Assembly: GCA_902728285.1 (NCBI GenBank)
Contig: CACVBU010001193.1
Location: 248,001 to 312,000 of the forward strand
Source: Clytia hemisphaerica
Lineage: Eukaryota > Cnidaria > Hydrozoa > Leptothecata > Clytiidae
DNA length: 64,000 bases
Direction of reading: 5' to 3'
The notes beneath the pieces were generated by a model. The model ran no database searches. It saw nothing but the letters and a program-made list of their open reading frames with translations, and had not been told where the DNA came from. Positions 54,801-64,000 of the stretch are shown here, one piece after another. Position 1 is the first letter of the stretch. Each line of letters begins with the position of its first letter. Position numbers and translations under genes: made by a program.

Positions 54801-57800
54801 TATCCTTTGAGGGATTTTACTATTCGAAAAAATGTATTTCTTTTGCTTCTTTATTTTGTTGGGCTCTCTGAAGGGGAATTTTCACATCCTCATCCTAAAT
54901 GATATTGTTTTCAAGGAGCTGCACAGCCTTCTTCACTCTCAGTCAGACGTTAAGCCAATTAATTTCTAATCAAATCATATATGTTTCGCTGGTTAAGTAA
55001 AAGTGTACATCACTCCCATTGCAGCTGAGTTATCCTTTTAACAGAATTTGCAAGTTTTGTAAACAATTTCTATAAATTCATAATGAGTCATGACAACTCT
55101 TTCAATTTAAAAATTTTTAACGGAGTGAAATTCACTCCGGAAACATCGCGGTTTACAATAATTACTTTTAGTCTAATCGTTTTGAAAAGTGAGCTATGAC
55201 CTGTACTAATGTTCCTTAATTTGATTTTGATTTTCACGAAACCACAAATAATTTACAAACTTTGCAAACCACAAACCCAACGTTTTGAAAGATAAATTTT
55301 GTCGTCGGAAAATTTATAGGAAATTTTATAGGAAATTTGCCTTAGCGAAAAATTAGAAATTGCCACATTCGACCAACCCGAGAAACTGTTAAATTCAAGG
55401 AATGAACTGATCTCGAAATGTCGGCATGTGAATAAGTTCACCCTCAAACTCCACGACACCAAAGACTGAAATGACGTCAATTGCTTTGACGAAGACTCTA
55501 CAGTGCACAGTATATTTTTGTAAACTTGAAACGAATTTTTGTATAGAATTTTTGACTGAAGATCGTGACGAAAAGTTGCGTGAAACTTTAAGTATCAAAC
55601 AATTCTTATCTCAACTTCAATTTATTGTGTAGGAAATTTTAACAAATTTAATTTTCAAAAAGTTTTTGTGATATGTGCAAGTTTCGTGGTCTTTCAATTG
55701 CAAAATAAAGCTTTCTTCCATTAGCATGGACTTATATTTCTTGCCTTTGGAATCTTTTCCCAAAATGTTCAAAAGGTAATCACGCAGCCAAATCATGGTT
55801 ACATTAATCTAGCAAGTATTCCTGGTGTACAGGCAAGACTTCCATTTGACTTAAATAAATGTACACATCTTATTGATTGAAGTCGGAATCCGTTCCCAGA
55901 CTGAGAGGGGGAGGTTTAAAAAGCTGCAGATTTCCTTAATGATTTATAGAAACCTATAAGCAGAATTCTATATTGCTTGAAAATCTGAGCTCCAGACAAT
56001 TTTGTCCCTAAATTGCCTTGAGTTCCAAGGGGAGGGGGTTACGATATTTGTAGTTGGAATCCCAAGGGTAAGCTCACAAAAAAAGCTCCTCGTTACGGTT
56101 GAACTGCTTTTTTTTTGTAGAAAAGCCTATTATTTTTTCAAATGGATGATTCAAAGGCCCTTCGGGAAGAATATTTTCCCGATGAATGAAAGGTGGTCAA
56201 TTATTTTCATGTTTGTATTTCCTTGGTATCTCCTATACAGCAGTAGACACGGCGCAAAGTAACAGTAAAAGTAGACCCAGACAGGCGAATATATTAAAAA
56301 GTCTTTTCCTTTATGCACATATTCCAATCAAGATGTCGGCACTTTTCGAATGGAGGAAGTCGTGTAGAGCTATTGGGAAATACAATGTCATCTAGTGATC
56401 GATTTTTAATGTTCTATGTCACTTATGAACCTCTTTAAATTCAATCAACTGTCCTCAATGCAGGAAACTGTATAGCGACTTGACGAGGGAAATTCGAAAT
56501 GATGCCATTATCCTGTCTAATTTTCATTCACAATTATTATAAGAGGGGTTAATCAAACGTCCCGATTTTCCATAATTTCCGATCAAAGAATGTTTACTTC
56601 TTCAAGGAAAATATATTGGCACTTTATTTCTAGTTTATTCTAAAATAATGTGTTGCTAATTGTTTTGTTCGGCCCATGTCATGTGTGTTCATATCTTTCC
56701 TGCAGGGAACTTCTTTGTCATTGCTGACGTGAATATTTATATTGGCCCATTCCAAAAAATATCTATGGATGCATGATGGTGGTGGTTCCGTAAAAAAACC
56801 TTCTCTAGTCGTTAGGCTCCGAGGAAATCTTTTTGAAAATACCCAACCGTAAGGAAACTTATTTTGGGGAGCTACTCAAAATACTAGATTATTATTATTT
56901 TGGTGAGAATTTACTTGTTTTGTCAAGATTGGTTCCCTTAAGGGAATTCCCGAGATATTTGGGGTCATTTCTGCTGAGGGAATATTATATTTATGAATAC
57001 GTGAAAATGTTGTTTTTTGTTTGCAGTATTTTCAATAAGAATTGTTTTCTTTTTTCTTTCTCGACTCAACTTTTCTCCAAACATTTGCATCTGCAGCTCG
57101 GCATAGGTGTCAGCTATTATTCATGTTTCACTTTTCGTGCAGTAAACGACAAGGACCCGTGTTTATTTCAATTTGGTTTAAAGTCAACTTAAATTCGATT
57201 TGAGCCTCGTTGTAAATTCTAAATTGAATATTTACAATTTTAATGGTTCAAAGAAGAAAAGAGAGATGGTCCTTTTGACACGTGCCCATCATTTTGTCAA
57301 ATTTTCTTAAGCTTCTTACTAAATGCGATTTGTGAAGTTCATGTTAATTAAAAGAAGGGTGTTATCGTTGAATTAACGTTTGCAACAGTCTAGGGTTTTA
57401 TTCTCGGGCATAGAAAGTAACTATATCATTGAAGATTTTGTCTTATAAATTCCATTAACGTCTTACATTGATCGTCTTTGTTGCTTGACTTTCAGTCAGA
57501 AAGTTTGATAATCCCTTATGATTCCAAAGGAAAATGACATAATTTTGAGTTTGATTGGAAAACCTTGGTGTTTTGAGTGTCAATTCGTCTTGTCTCTTGA
57601 TTATTGATGAAGCCTTAACAAATATTAGTCTTGTCTACTCCTCATTTTATTGCACACCTTCATATTGAACCTGCTAACTCCTTATACCCCTTACATTATT
57701 TTTGGACCTACCCGGAGGTCCTATGATTTTTTGCACAATGATTTTGCACAGCTTTTTTACCCCCAGTAAATTGCCAATTTTCTGCCAGAAATGTTCAAGA

Positions 57801-60010
57801 CTTCCACAAAAAACACTTTTTCTTGAGGTGTGTATTACATGGTAAATTTAGATTGGGTTTGGATCCTAACCTAGAAATGCCTTAAAAATATTTTAAGTTG
57901 AATTTTCTGAGAAAGTTGAGAATACCCATGATGAAATGGAAGAAACGTGTATTTTATCAGTCTTTTTATGGGCCCTTATAACACAGATTGTGAATATTGC
58001 ACATTTATGTTAGAGAATTATTGAACTATTGAATGTGTTTTAAAATACTCATAAACGTGTTTTTACACCGCATATTTTTCCCGGTGAGTACGGGGATGTG
58101 TAATTCTCATTGTGTGAAGTTGATGATCCGTATTGGCATTTTTTTAGATCGGTACATCGGTAGTAGGGAAAAAAATAAATGGATAATCGGTATTTCATGC
58201 GCATCTGGGTATTTGTAACTTTTTATGTCGGTATTTCGGTATTTTCGGTATCAAATATCATGTGAAATCAAGAAATCATGTTTTTCATCATTGAAATTTT
58301 TAAGAGATACAAGGTAAGGGGAGTCTAGAAAATCTACATAGAAATGCTGGTACAAAATATCGAGATTTTCAATGAGAAAGGAAAGTCAAGCCTTGGGTGG
58401 GTACAAGATATTGAAATCGATCGGTATCGATATTTGAGCGAAAAAGGGTACTTAGGGTAGAAAGTGTCGGTATTACGAAGTCTCGTACGTCTCTCACTCT
58501 ACCCTCTTTCACCTTACGCAAATCAAATTTACTTGCTGATGAGCTCTTACTAGCTTCCGACTCTGTCAGCTCACTTTGATCAAAGAATTCCTTGCTATGA
58601 CGCTTTAAAAACAGCACAGAGCTTTTCAAAACGACTTGTAAAGGTCCAATAGTATTTCTAAAAGTATAAAACTTCTTATAAACTTCCTAAAATTACATCT
58701 TACACTCTTGCAATTTGTTAAAATGGGACAAAAGGTATATTTTGGGCCAGCGACCAACCAGTAATCAGACAAAAGTTCGTACAATACCAATATATTTTCG
58801 TGCCGGTAAATTTAGAAAATTCTGTAGATATTGGGTCTGTTTATATACAATAAAATACACTACCGCACGAATCAAAACAAAGTCTGGCGTACTGATTACC
58901 CGAATAATTATATACTTTATATACTGTCGTCGAAAGGTAAGGTAAAAAGGGGGCAAATTAGATGCCAACCAGAAAATATGTAGGAGGAAAGATTTTTAGG
59001 CTTTAAATCAATGAAATATACTGTACCTATTTATACCTTGCTCAAGGCCGACTAGGTAGTCAGGCAAAGTTCCTCGGTGGGACCAATTGAGGCCTCTACA
59101 GCCCTATTATTTCGTGCACTTTAAGGTAAATTTGTCCTTTTTTCAATGTCATACTCAGAATCATAAAAACGGGAGTTAACTCATATTCAGTTGTAAAAGT
59201 TTCACCTTTTTTTAGACAATACCCAATTTTGTGACTAAAATTTTCGAATTTTCAATCAAAATTCCATGAAATTTGGGGGCTAACAGGTTTCGAAAATTTT
59301 TCAAAAATAGGAATATTCTATTTTGCGTCATTGTTGAGAACTAAAGGGGTTTTCATTAAGATTTTTTTCGCCTTGTTTGTCAAAATTTGATAATTCGTTG
59401 AAAATACATTATCTTGAACTGACCGAAGTAGTCTTGCGGTATTACTTGACTAGGGTGCTATCGAAATTGTTTTGCATGAAATGGCGGCGGTACGATGCAC
59501 TGATAACGTTAAGTAGTTGGCGGGGAATACAAGGTAAACGAGAGCGGTAAACACGCAGCGAGACGGCCAATTAAGAATAAAGGTTTGAGTTGAAGTTGTG
59601 AACAGTTCGAAGGAGACAAGTTGAAATCAGTGCAAATGAGAAGTGATAAAGATTTCTCGAAAGTCTAATAGACTTGCTTTGAATAATAAAGGTTTTTTTT
59701 ACTCTTATAAGATTTATTTTGACCGTAATCTTAACGAGCTGAGATGAAAAAAAATCAAAGTTAAGAAGCTTCTTGTCACCGATAGATTACTTTGTTAGCC
59801 TCGTTTTGTATAAAAAGTTGGAGTTTGGGCTGTTTGAAAAACTTTCGCCAAATAACGACTTTGTAACTATGGTTTCCATAGAAAACTAATTAGTTCTAAA
59901 CGACATTTTTCAAATTTGTCATCTTAAGTGTTAATAAAACATAATAGCGCTTCCATTTAATGATCCCAGGGAGAAAGGGCGCCTCGTTTACATTCCATTA
60001 ATTCAATTCA
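51866..60010. other. Large intergenic region upstream of the bHLH gene, no gene seen
   Basis: About 8 kb without convincing splice-consistent exons or repeats. A minus frame at 58629-58440 (FFDQSELTESEASKSSSASK) looks compositionally coding but stands alone. The 5' flank of a developmental gene is a reasonable place for enhancers; no specific site is claimed. Confidence 0.35.
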
Positions 60011-60014
60011 TCGA

Positions 60015-60019
60015 CCAAT
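60015..60019 (+). promoter_or_regulatory. CCAAT box of the bHLH gene
   Basis: CCAAT lies about 70 bp upstream of the TATA box, a usual spacing for a CCAAT element. Confidence 0.35.
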
Positions 60020-60085
60020 CAAATTCGTTCGCTTTATGATTACACAGGAAATTTAATGAGAATAGAACAATAGGCGCACGCGCCG

Positions 60086-60093
60086 TATATAAA
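60086..60093 (+). promoter_or_regulatory. TATA box (TATATAAA) of the bHLH gene
   Basis: TATATAAA set in a locally GC-rich stretch (GGCGCACGCGCCG) in otherwise AT-rich DNA. Transcription should start near 60115, just before a noncoding first exon that ends at a GTAAGT donor (60198). Confidence 0.7.
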
Positions 60094-60114
60094 TGCTCGT
60101 GCTAGCCTCGAGAT

Positions 60115-60480
60115 CAATCAAAATAGTGAGTGACTCGCTTTCAAGAAGAGGTTCATCTCGTTTTCAAGAAGAAGGCGCAATCCTATCTCGTTTTCACGTA
60201 AGTATTTTTTTGTATCAATCTCACTTCGGTGAAAATTCTCATCTTGATGTCGAGGTTTGCTTTCGCCTACCTCATATTCATGTCGAGGTTAAGTTTTTCT
60301 TTCATTTCCTGACACCGAGGTTCTTTTTCTACCTCACTTCCAAGTTCAATTCTAAGAAGCGTTTAAAGGGAAAGAAAAAGCCATATTTTCCAAACATTTT
60401 ATTTTGCTACGTGTGGAAGAAGAAGACGCTCAAATTCAACAAAATGTCTTCCTTTTGCAAATTCAGGCTTCACTTACATC
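60115..60480 (+). other. 5' UTR exon and intron of the bHLH gene
   Basis: Predicted noncoding exon about 60115-60197, donor GTAAGT at 60198, intron to 60464 (acceptor AAATTCAG), then 16 nt of UTR before ATG 60481. Exon 1 holds three copies of CTCG(C/T)TTTCA, two followed by AGAAGA. An upstream ATG at 60093 opens a frame through the intron and is unlikely to be used. Confidence 0.55.
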
Positions 60481-62068
60481 ATGAATACGCAAACTTTGAT
60501 CAATGCTTTGGAAAGTCTTCCCACCGGAAATTACGAGTTTGCAGAAGTGAGGTTCGATGGCTCACCTGATGAAACAGATTCCATGGGAAGTTGTTGTGAT
60601 TCGCCCAACCGAAGCTCCGAAGGCTCCCTTTCACCCACACCCAACGAATCATCGTGCGATGACGAATACTTCGTTTTCCCCAAGCATGAAGACAATGCTG
60701 ATTCCGATCTCAAACTTCAACGCAAAATGGAATGCAAAGTCAAACGAAACGAACGAGAAAGACGCCGTGTTCGCAGACTTGCTGACGGTTTCAAAAAGCT
60801 CCGTGAAGTTGTGCCAGGGAATTATAAAAAGCTCAGTAAATTGGATACCCTTCGAAGAGCTCTTGATTATATGTCGAGCTTATCGGAGATCTTGGATGCT
60901 CAAAACAATGGCAGATACGACCACTCCTTCAACGGGATGGCCTTTATCAAACAGGAAAGAAATCAGGTAAATATATGTTTTAGATATTTTAGAGCTCTTT
61001 TCAAAAGTTTTTACTGGGGACTTTCGAGAAACATTTCCCGCGAATTTTTGGCGCTTATTTACTTACTTATGCGCTCTTTTACAAAAAATGGCGCGTTTTT
61101 CAAATGCTAACACAAACATCTGATGACAGGATTTGTAAAGGATTCATAAACTTTCACACTTGTAGTAATTGACCTATGGGAAAATATAAAGACACTAATT
61201 TCTACAGAAAATAATTAAGAAAATTGCCGGGGTAATTAGCTCTCTACACAAACTTTGTTGTGGTTTTCAAAGAAAACGAAAGAAAAAAATCAATCATCGC
61301 AGTAATGTTCTAATTAAAGATGTGTACCAACGCGAAAAATTAGCTGGCCCTTTGCAAAGGGAGCTTTTTCATTATTTGATCAACTAAATAGTTTTTCACC
61401 TTTAATTCCTTGAAATAACTGATTTTAAATTCGATTTAAGGTCAGATTATAACTTATCAAAATTATGCGCACGACGCGTGCCCGGGAAATGAGATTTACA
61501 GATAAATTGAAATGGAGAGATTTTTATGATCTTTTAAGACTTTTTCAAGAAAAAAAACCATGATGTGATTTGTGAAAAATAATCCAAAAGTAAACGATTT
61601 CATTGTATTTCAATTTTCTTTTGTTTCGAAGTAGACAATCTGATTTGATGTTTCAAAAGCGCTTTTTCTTTTTCATAAAAATCTTTAATAAACTGATGAC
61701 ATTTTGATGAACAAAAAGACAGTGGTCACCTGTAGACTTGTTTTGTTCTTCACTTTCTAATTGACTTTGAATGTTTGAAAATACGCGATGACTCACCCAT
61801 CCTCTTCTCATGCAAAACAATCATTGCATAATTCCTCATTGATAACATTTCCCTTTTTCTTTTTTAGTTTCCACACGACTTTCCGTCATGCAGTCCACCC
61901 AACTACCACCCGAACACGATTTCATACACGCCAAGCCCTCCCGAATGGTCTTCGCCCATCTTCGAACAAAAACACGCCCCTCATTACACACCTTACACCC
62001 AGCACCACCCTTACTATCCAGCTCAGCGCCCATCCATGTTGATCCCTTATCCACAATATGCAGCATAA
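60481..62068 (+). CDS. ASCL: Achaete-scute-like bHLH transcription factor, two coding exons
   Basis: Exons 60481-60966 (donor GTAAAT) and 61868-62068 (acceptor TTTTTAG, stop TAA 62066-62068) join in phase 0 to give 228 aa. Residues 88-138 are the bHLH: basic region KRNERERRRVRRL with the E-box-contacting Glu, helix 1 FKKLREVVP, and a loop and helix 2 KLSKLDTLRRALDYMSSL, the ASCL-type arrangement. Residues 30-75 are Ser/acidic. The C-terminus is rich in Pro, Tyr and His (for example HYTPYTQHHPYYPAQ). It is expected to dimerise with an E protein on E boxes in the nucleus and promote neural or stinging-cell fate, as in cnidarian ASH genes. Exon 2 is short but ends cleanly. Subfamily could also be a divergent relative of ASCL. 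Confidence 0.88.
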
Positions 62069-62199
62069 GTTTCACCACTCGAATTATTTGCTGATGGAAA
62101 TTGCTGGTTTTGAATCAATTGAATGAATCATGTGACGCTGACCGCCCCTTGGAAACACCCTACAAAGCTGCTACTGGAATCAAGATGGACATTGGAATC

Positions 62200-62340
62200 A
62201 ACTCAAGACTGAAGAAGACTCAAGACGGTTCTGACGCAACCACTGGAATCAATTGGACCCAACTCAAGACTCAAGACTTATCTATGGACCCGACTCAAGA
62301 CTCAAGATTATCGAATGGACCCACTTCAAGACTCAAGACC
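62200..62340 (+). repeat. ACTCAAGACT repeats in the bHLH 3' UTR
   Basis: Seven or so copies of (A/G)ACTCAAGA(C/T) occur in about 140 bp beginning 130 bp past the stop, together with repeated GGAATCAA and TGGACCC words. One more ACTCAAGACTGAGG-like copy is near 62427. It leaves an 85-codon spurious frame. Confidence 0.7.
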
Positions 62341-62818
62341 CAATCCCAACCTGTTTAGGTGATCTGGAATCTGCCTAAACAATTTTTAAAGACTTTTCAT
62401 TTTTGTCATATTTTTTATGTAAATAGACGCTCAAGACTGAGGCACATTTGGTACCTTTAACATTTTAAAAGAAAATTCTTTGTAAGTACGATTTTTTAAT
62501 ATAAAAGAGAAATTTTTATTGGATGTGATGAGCCTACTAACGCTGTATGTGTTTGACATCACGATATATTATATTATATGAAATGATGTAACTATAACTT
62601 TGTAAACTATTTTTTAATATATGAAAAAAGCAAATTAATAATTGTGTACTTTTTTATTGGAGACTAGATATTTTTATTTCATTAATTGAAGAATGTTTTA
62701 TGGACTAATTTTGTAATGATTTTTTACGTTTTTCATAAGATTTTGAATAATGTTTTTAACAGTATGAATGAAAAAGTGTCATTTTTTATCTGCTGCAAAC
62801 TACAAAACTCTTTTTTTC

Positions 62819-62824
62819 AATAAA
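62819..62824 (+). terminator. Polyadenylation signal AATAAA of the bHLH gene
   Basis: First canonical AATAAA after the stop on this strand, 750 bp downstream, directly after a T run. A long AT-rich 3' UTR is implied. Confidence 0.5.
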
Positions 62825-62879
62825 ACCTTTCATGCATTGCGAAATATAGTAATATGTAAGACCGTAAGAAAGTTTGCTT

Positions 62880-63195
62880 AAAGGAAATTTTTCCCGGGTG
62901 GGGGGGGGGACTCGATTCAAAAACGGCCGTATGTGCGCCCCAAAAGTAGGGCTTTGAAAAAAAATCGGACCCTTACAATGCAGAGAAAATTTAGCCGAAT
63001 TTGAGTAATTTTGGGCTAAAAATTAACCCTTCGTGCGTTTTTTTCATCTTTGACCGTTTTAAGGCAAAATAGGTTCAGACAAATTTTACACCCTTAGAGT
63101 GCACTTTTCTCATCTTTGCTTATTTCGACCTATAAAGTGCACTTTGGGAAGCTTGGTTTACCTCGAGTGCCCCCTCCCCCGGAAATTATTTTATG
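62880..63195. mobile_element. Possible inverted-repeat element with G/C-run ends
   Basis: Left AATTTTTCCCGGGTGGGGGG then ACTCGATT faces right CTCGAGTGCCCCCTCCCCCG then GAAATTATT. Imperfect arms of about 30 bp enclose 250 bp of non-coding DNA. Borders uncertain. Confidence 0.4.
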
Positions 63196-63819
63196 GATGT
63201 CCCTTATTTACATAACTTAAGTACAAAATACTGAGGCTTTAATTGTCAAGGGGAGGGATATTTAAACCCTGAGCATTAACACTTCTTAATCTCGACGGTA
63301 GAAAAGGGTCTTCAAAACCCAAAAAACGTTTTTCTTTGCAAAAAAAAGGCCGCTGTTCCTAATAATCCTCATAGATTTAGGCTGCTCGGTGTCTTTGGGG
63401 CTTAACGGTACATTTGCCACATACAATGGTTGCTAGGGAAATATTCCATATCCTCATTCCCCCAGGAGTAAGCTAACGGTTTCGGGCCTCTCAAAATTTG
63501 GGACTATGGAGTGGTTTGAAATGTTCTCAACTTTTGAGATGGGATTAAGCAATGAAGTATAAGCCTGAACCATCTGGGGCTGGAAGCTATGCCATCAACA
63601 AATAATATCTTTGGATTAGCTTAATTTGAGGCTACTTTTTTCCTAAGTTGTTTTCACACAGATGCCAGATTAAAAGTTACACTCGAAGAGAGTTATGGAT
63701 ATACCATTTGAAAGTGGAATTATTGCAATTATTCTGAAATGTCTGCTATTATTGTTTTTACGGTTTTAAAATCTTAAGAAAAGTTTCTAAGTTTTGTTTT
63801 GGATGGAATATTTCTTTTA

Positions 63820-64000
63820 CTACAAAGTGCGTCAGATGTTATTTACAAAGTGTGTTGATTTTTATTACAAAGTGTGGTAGGTCAATTATTACAAAGTGTG
63901 CTAGGTATTACAAAGTGCGTCAAGGTGTATTACAAAGTGTGTTAGGTATTACAAGGTGTATTACAAAGTGCGTTAGGTATTACAAGGTGCGTCAAGGTGT
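63820..64000 (+). repeat. Minisatellite of TTACAAAGTG(C/T)GT units, cut by the window end
   Basis: About nine copies of TTACAA(A/G)GTG(C/T)G and close variants at intervals of about 11-32 bp, tightening toward the end (GGTATTACAAAGTGCGTCAA). The array continues beyond position 64000. Confidence 0.85.

Noticed and set aside
58369-58629. 86-codon minus frame that looks compositionally coding
   Set aside because: No splice partners or known family; isolated.
60977-61110. Readthrough of bHLH exon 1 into the intron
   Set aside because: A good GTAAAT donor at 60967 and an in-phase exon 2 explain the protein better.
61788-62094. Other long frames over bHLH exon 2
   Set aside because: The phase-0 frame joined to exon 1 ends with a clean stop and a consistent Pro/Tyr-rich tail; the others are shadows.
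62101-62358. 85-codon frame after the bHLH gene
   Set aside because: Lies in the 3' UTR and follows the ACTCAAGACT repeats.

Overview
The window is AT-rich animal DNA. It carries spliced protein-coding genes with GT-AG introns, a TATA-driven developmental transcription factor, LINE retrotransposons, many short inverted-repeat (MITE-like) elements and tRNA-derived SINE heads. The gene set (synaptotagmin, GABP-beta, XPF/ERCC4 and an achaete-scute bHLH) and the style of the LINE ORF1 suggest an early-branching metazoan, most likely a cnidarian. The sequence alone does not prove this, and no species is named.

Layout. 1-1848 (+) is the 3' end of a synaptotagmin-family gene (C2B domain, three exons). 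5674-13482 (-) is a complete ten-exon GABP-beta homologue with ankyrin repeats and a 22-nt microexon; its introns are filled with MITEs, including a TTAA-flanked element with four TGACGTCA palindromes. 13637-14575 (+) is an intact LINE ORF1-type protein with half a PHD finger and no ORF2 beside it, starting only about 150 bp from the GABP-beta start codon. 15213-16553 (-) is an unrecognised 446-aa protein without introns in its CDS. 17052-19562 (-) is a single-exon XPF/ERCC4 nuclease with the ERKxxxD active site.

20-36 kb is repeat-dominated. It holds TA-, 5-bp- and 8-bp-TSD inverted-repeat elements, two facing arrays of a degenerate TTCGACA unit (one containing a perfect 31-bp hairpin), a tRNA-derived SINE and decayed LINEs. 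37452-39828 (-) is the 3' part of a multi-exon host-like gene of unknown function, with a 23-nt microexon and a large foldback element in one intron. It lies between a pair of CACTGCAAAAACCTA inverted termini 4.3 kb apart. 41-43 kb holds a young-looking 5'-truncated LINE with an open reverse transcriptase, inserted in a TTAACCTCA-rich repeat block. 43.9-46.25 kb (-) is a decayed retroelement region containing an 11-copy, 165-bp tandem array that reads as a 55-residue protein repeat.

46.3-60 kb is mostly gene-free. It contains one 969-bp inverted-repeat element with a 5-bp TSD and an internal 53-bp tandem repeat. At 60.1-62.8 kb (+) is a complete achaete-scute-like bHLH gene with TATA box, 5'UTR intron, two coding exons and polyA signal. 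The window ends inside a minisatellite of TTACAAAGTG units.

The genes do not form a pathway; this is an ordinary metazoan neighbourhood shaped by transposons. Exon coordinates were derived by hand from splice consensus and reading-phase continuity, not from transcripts.
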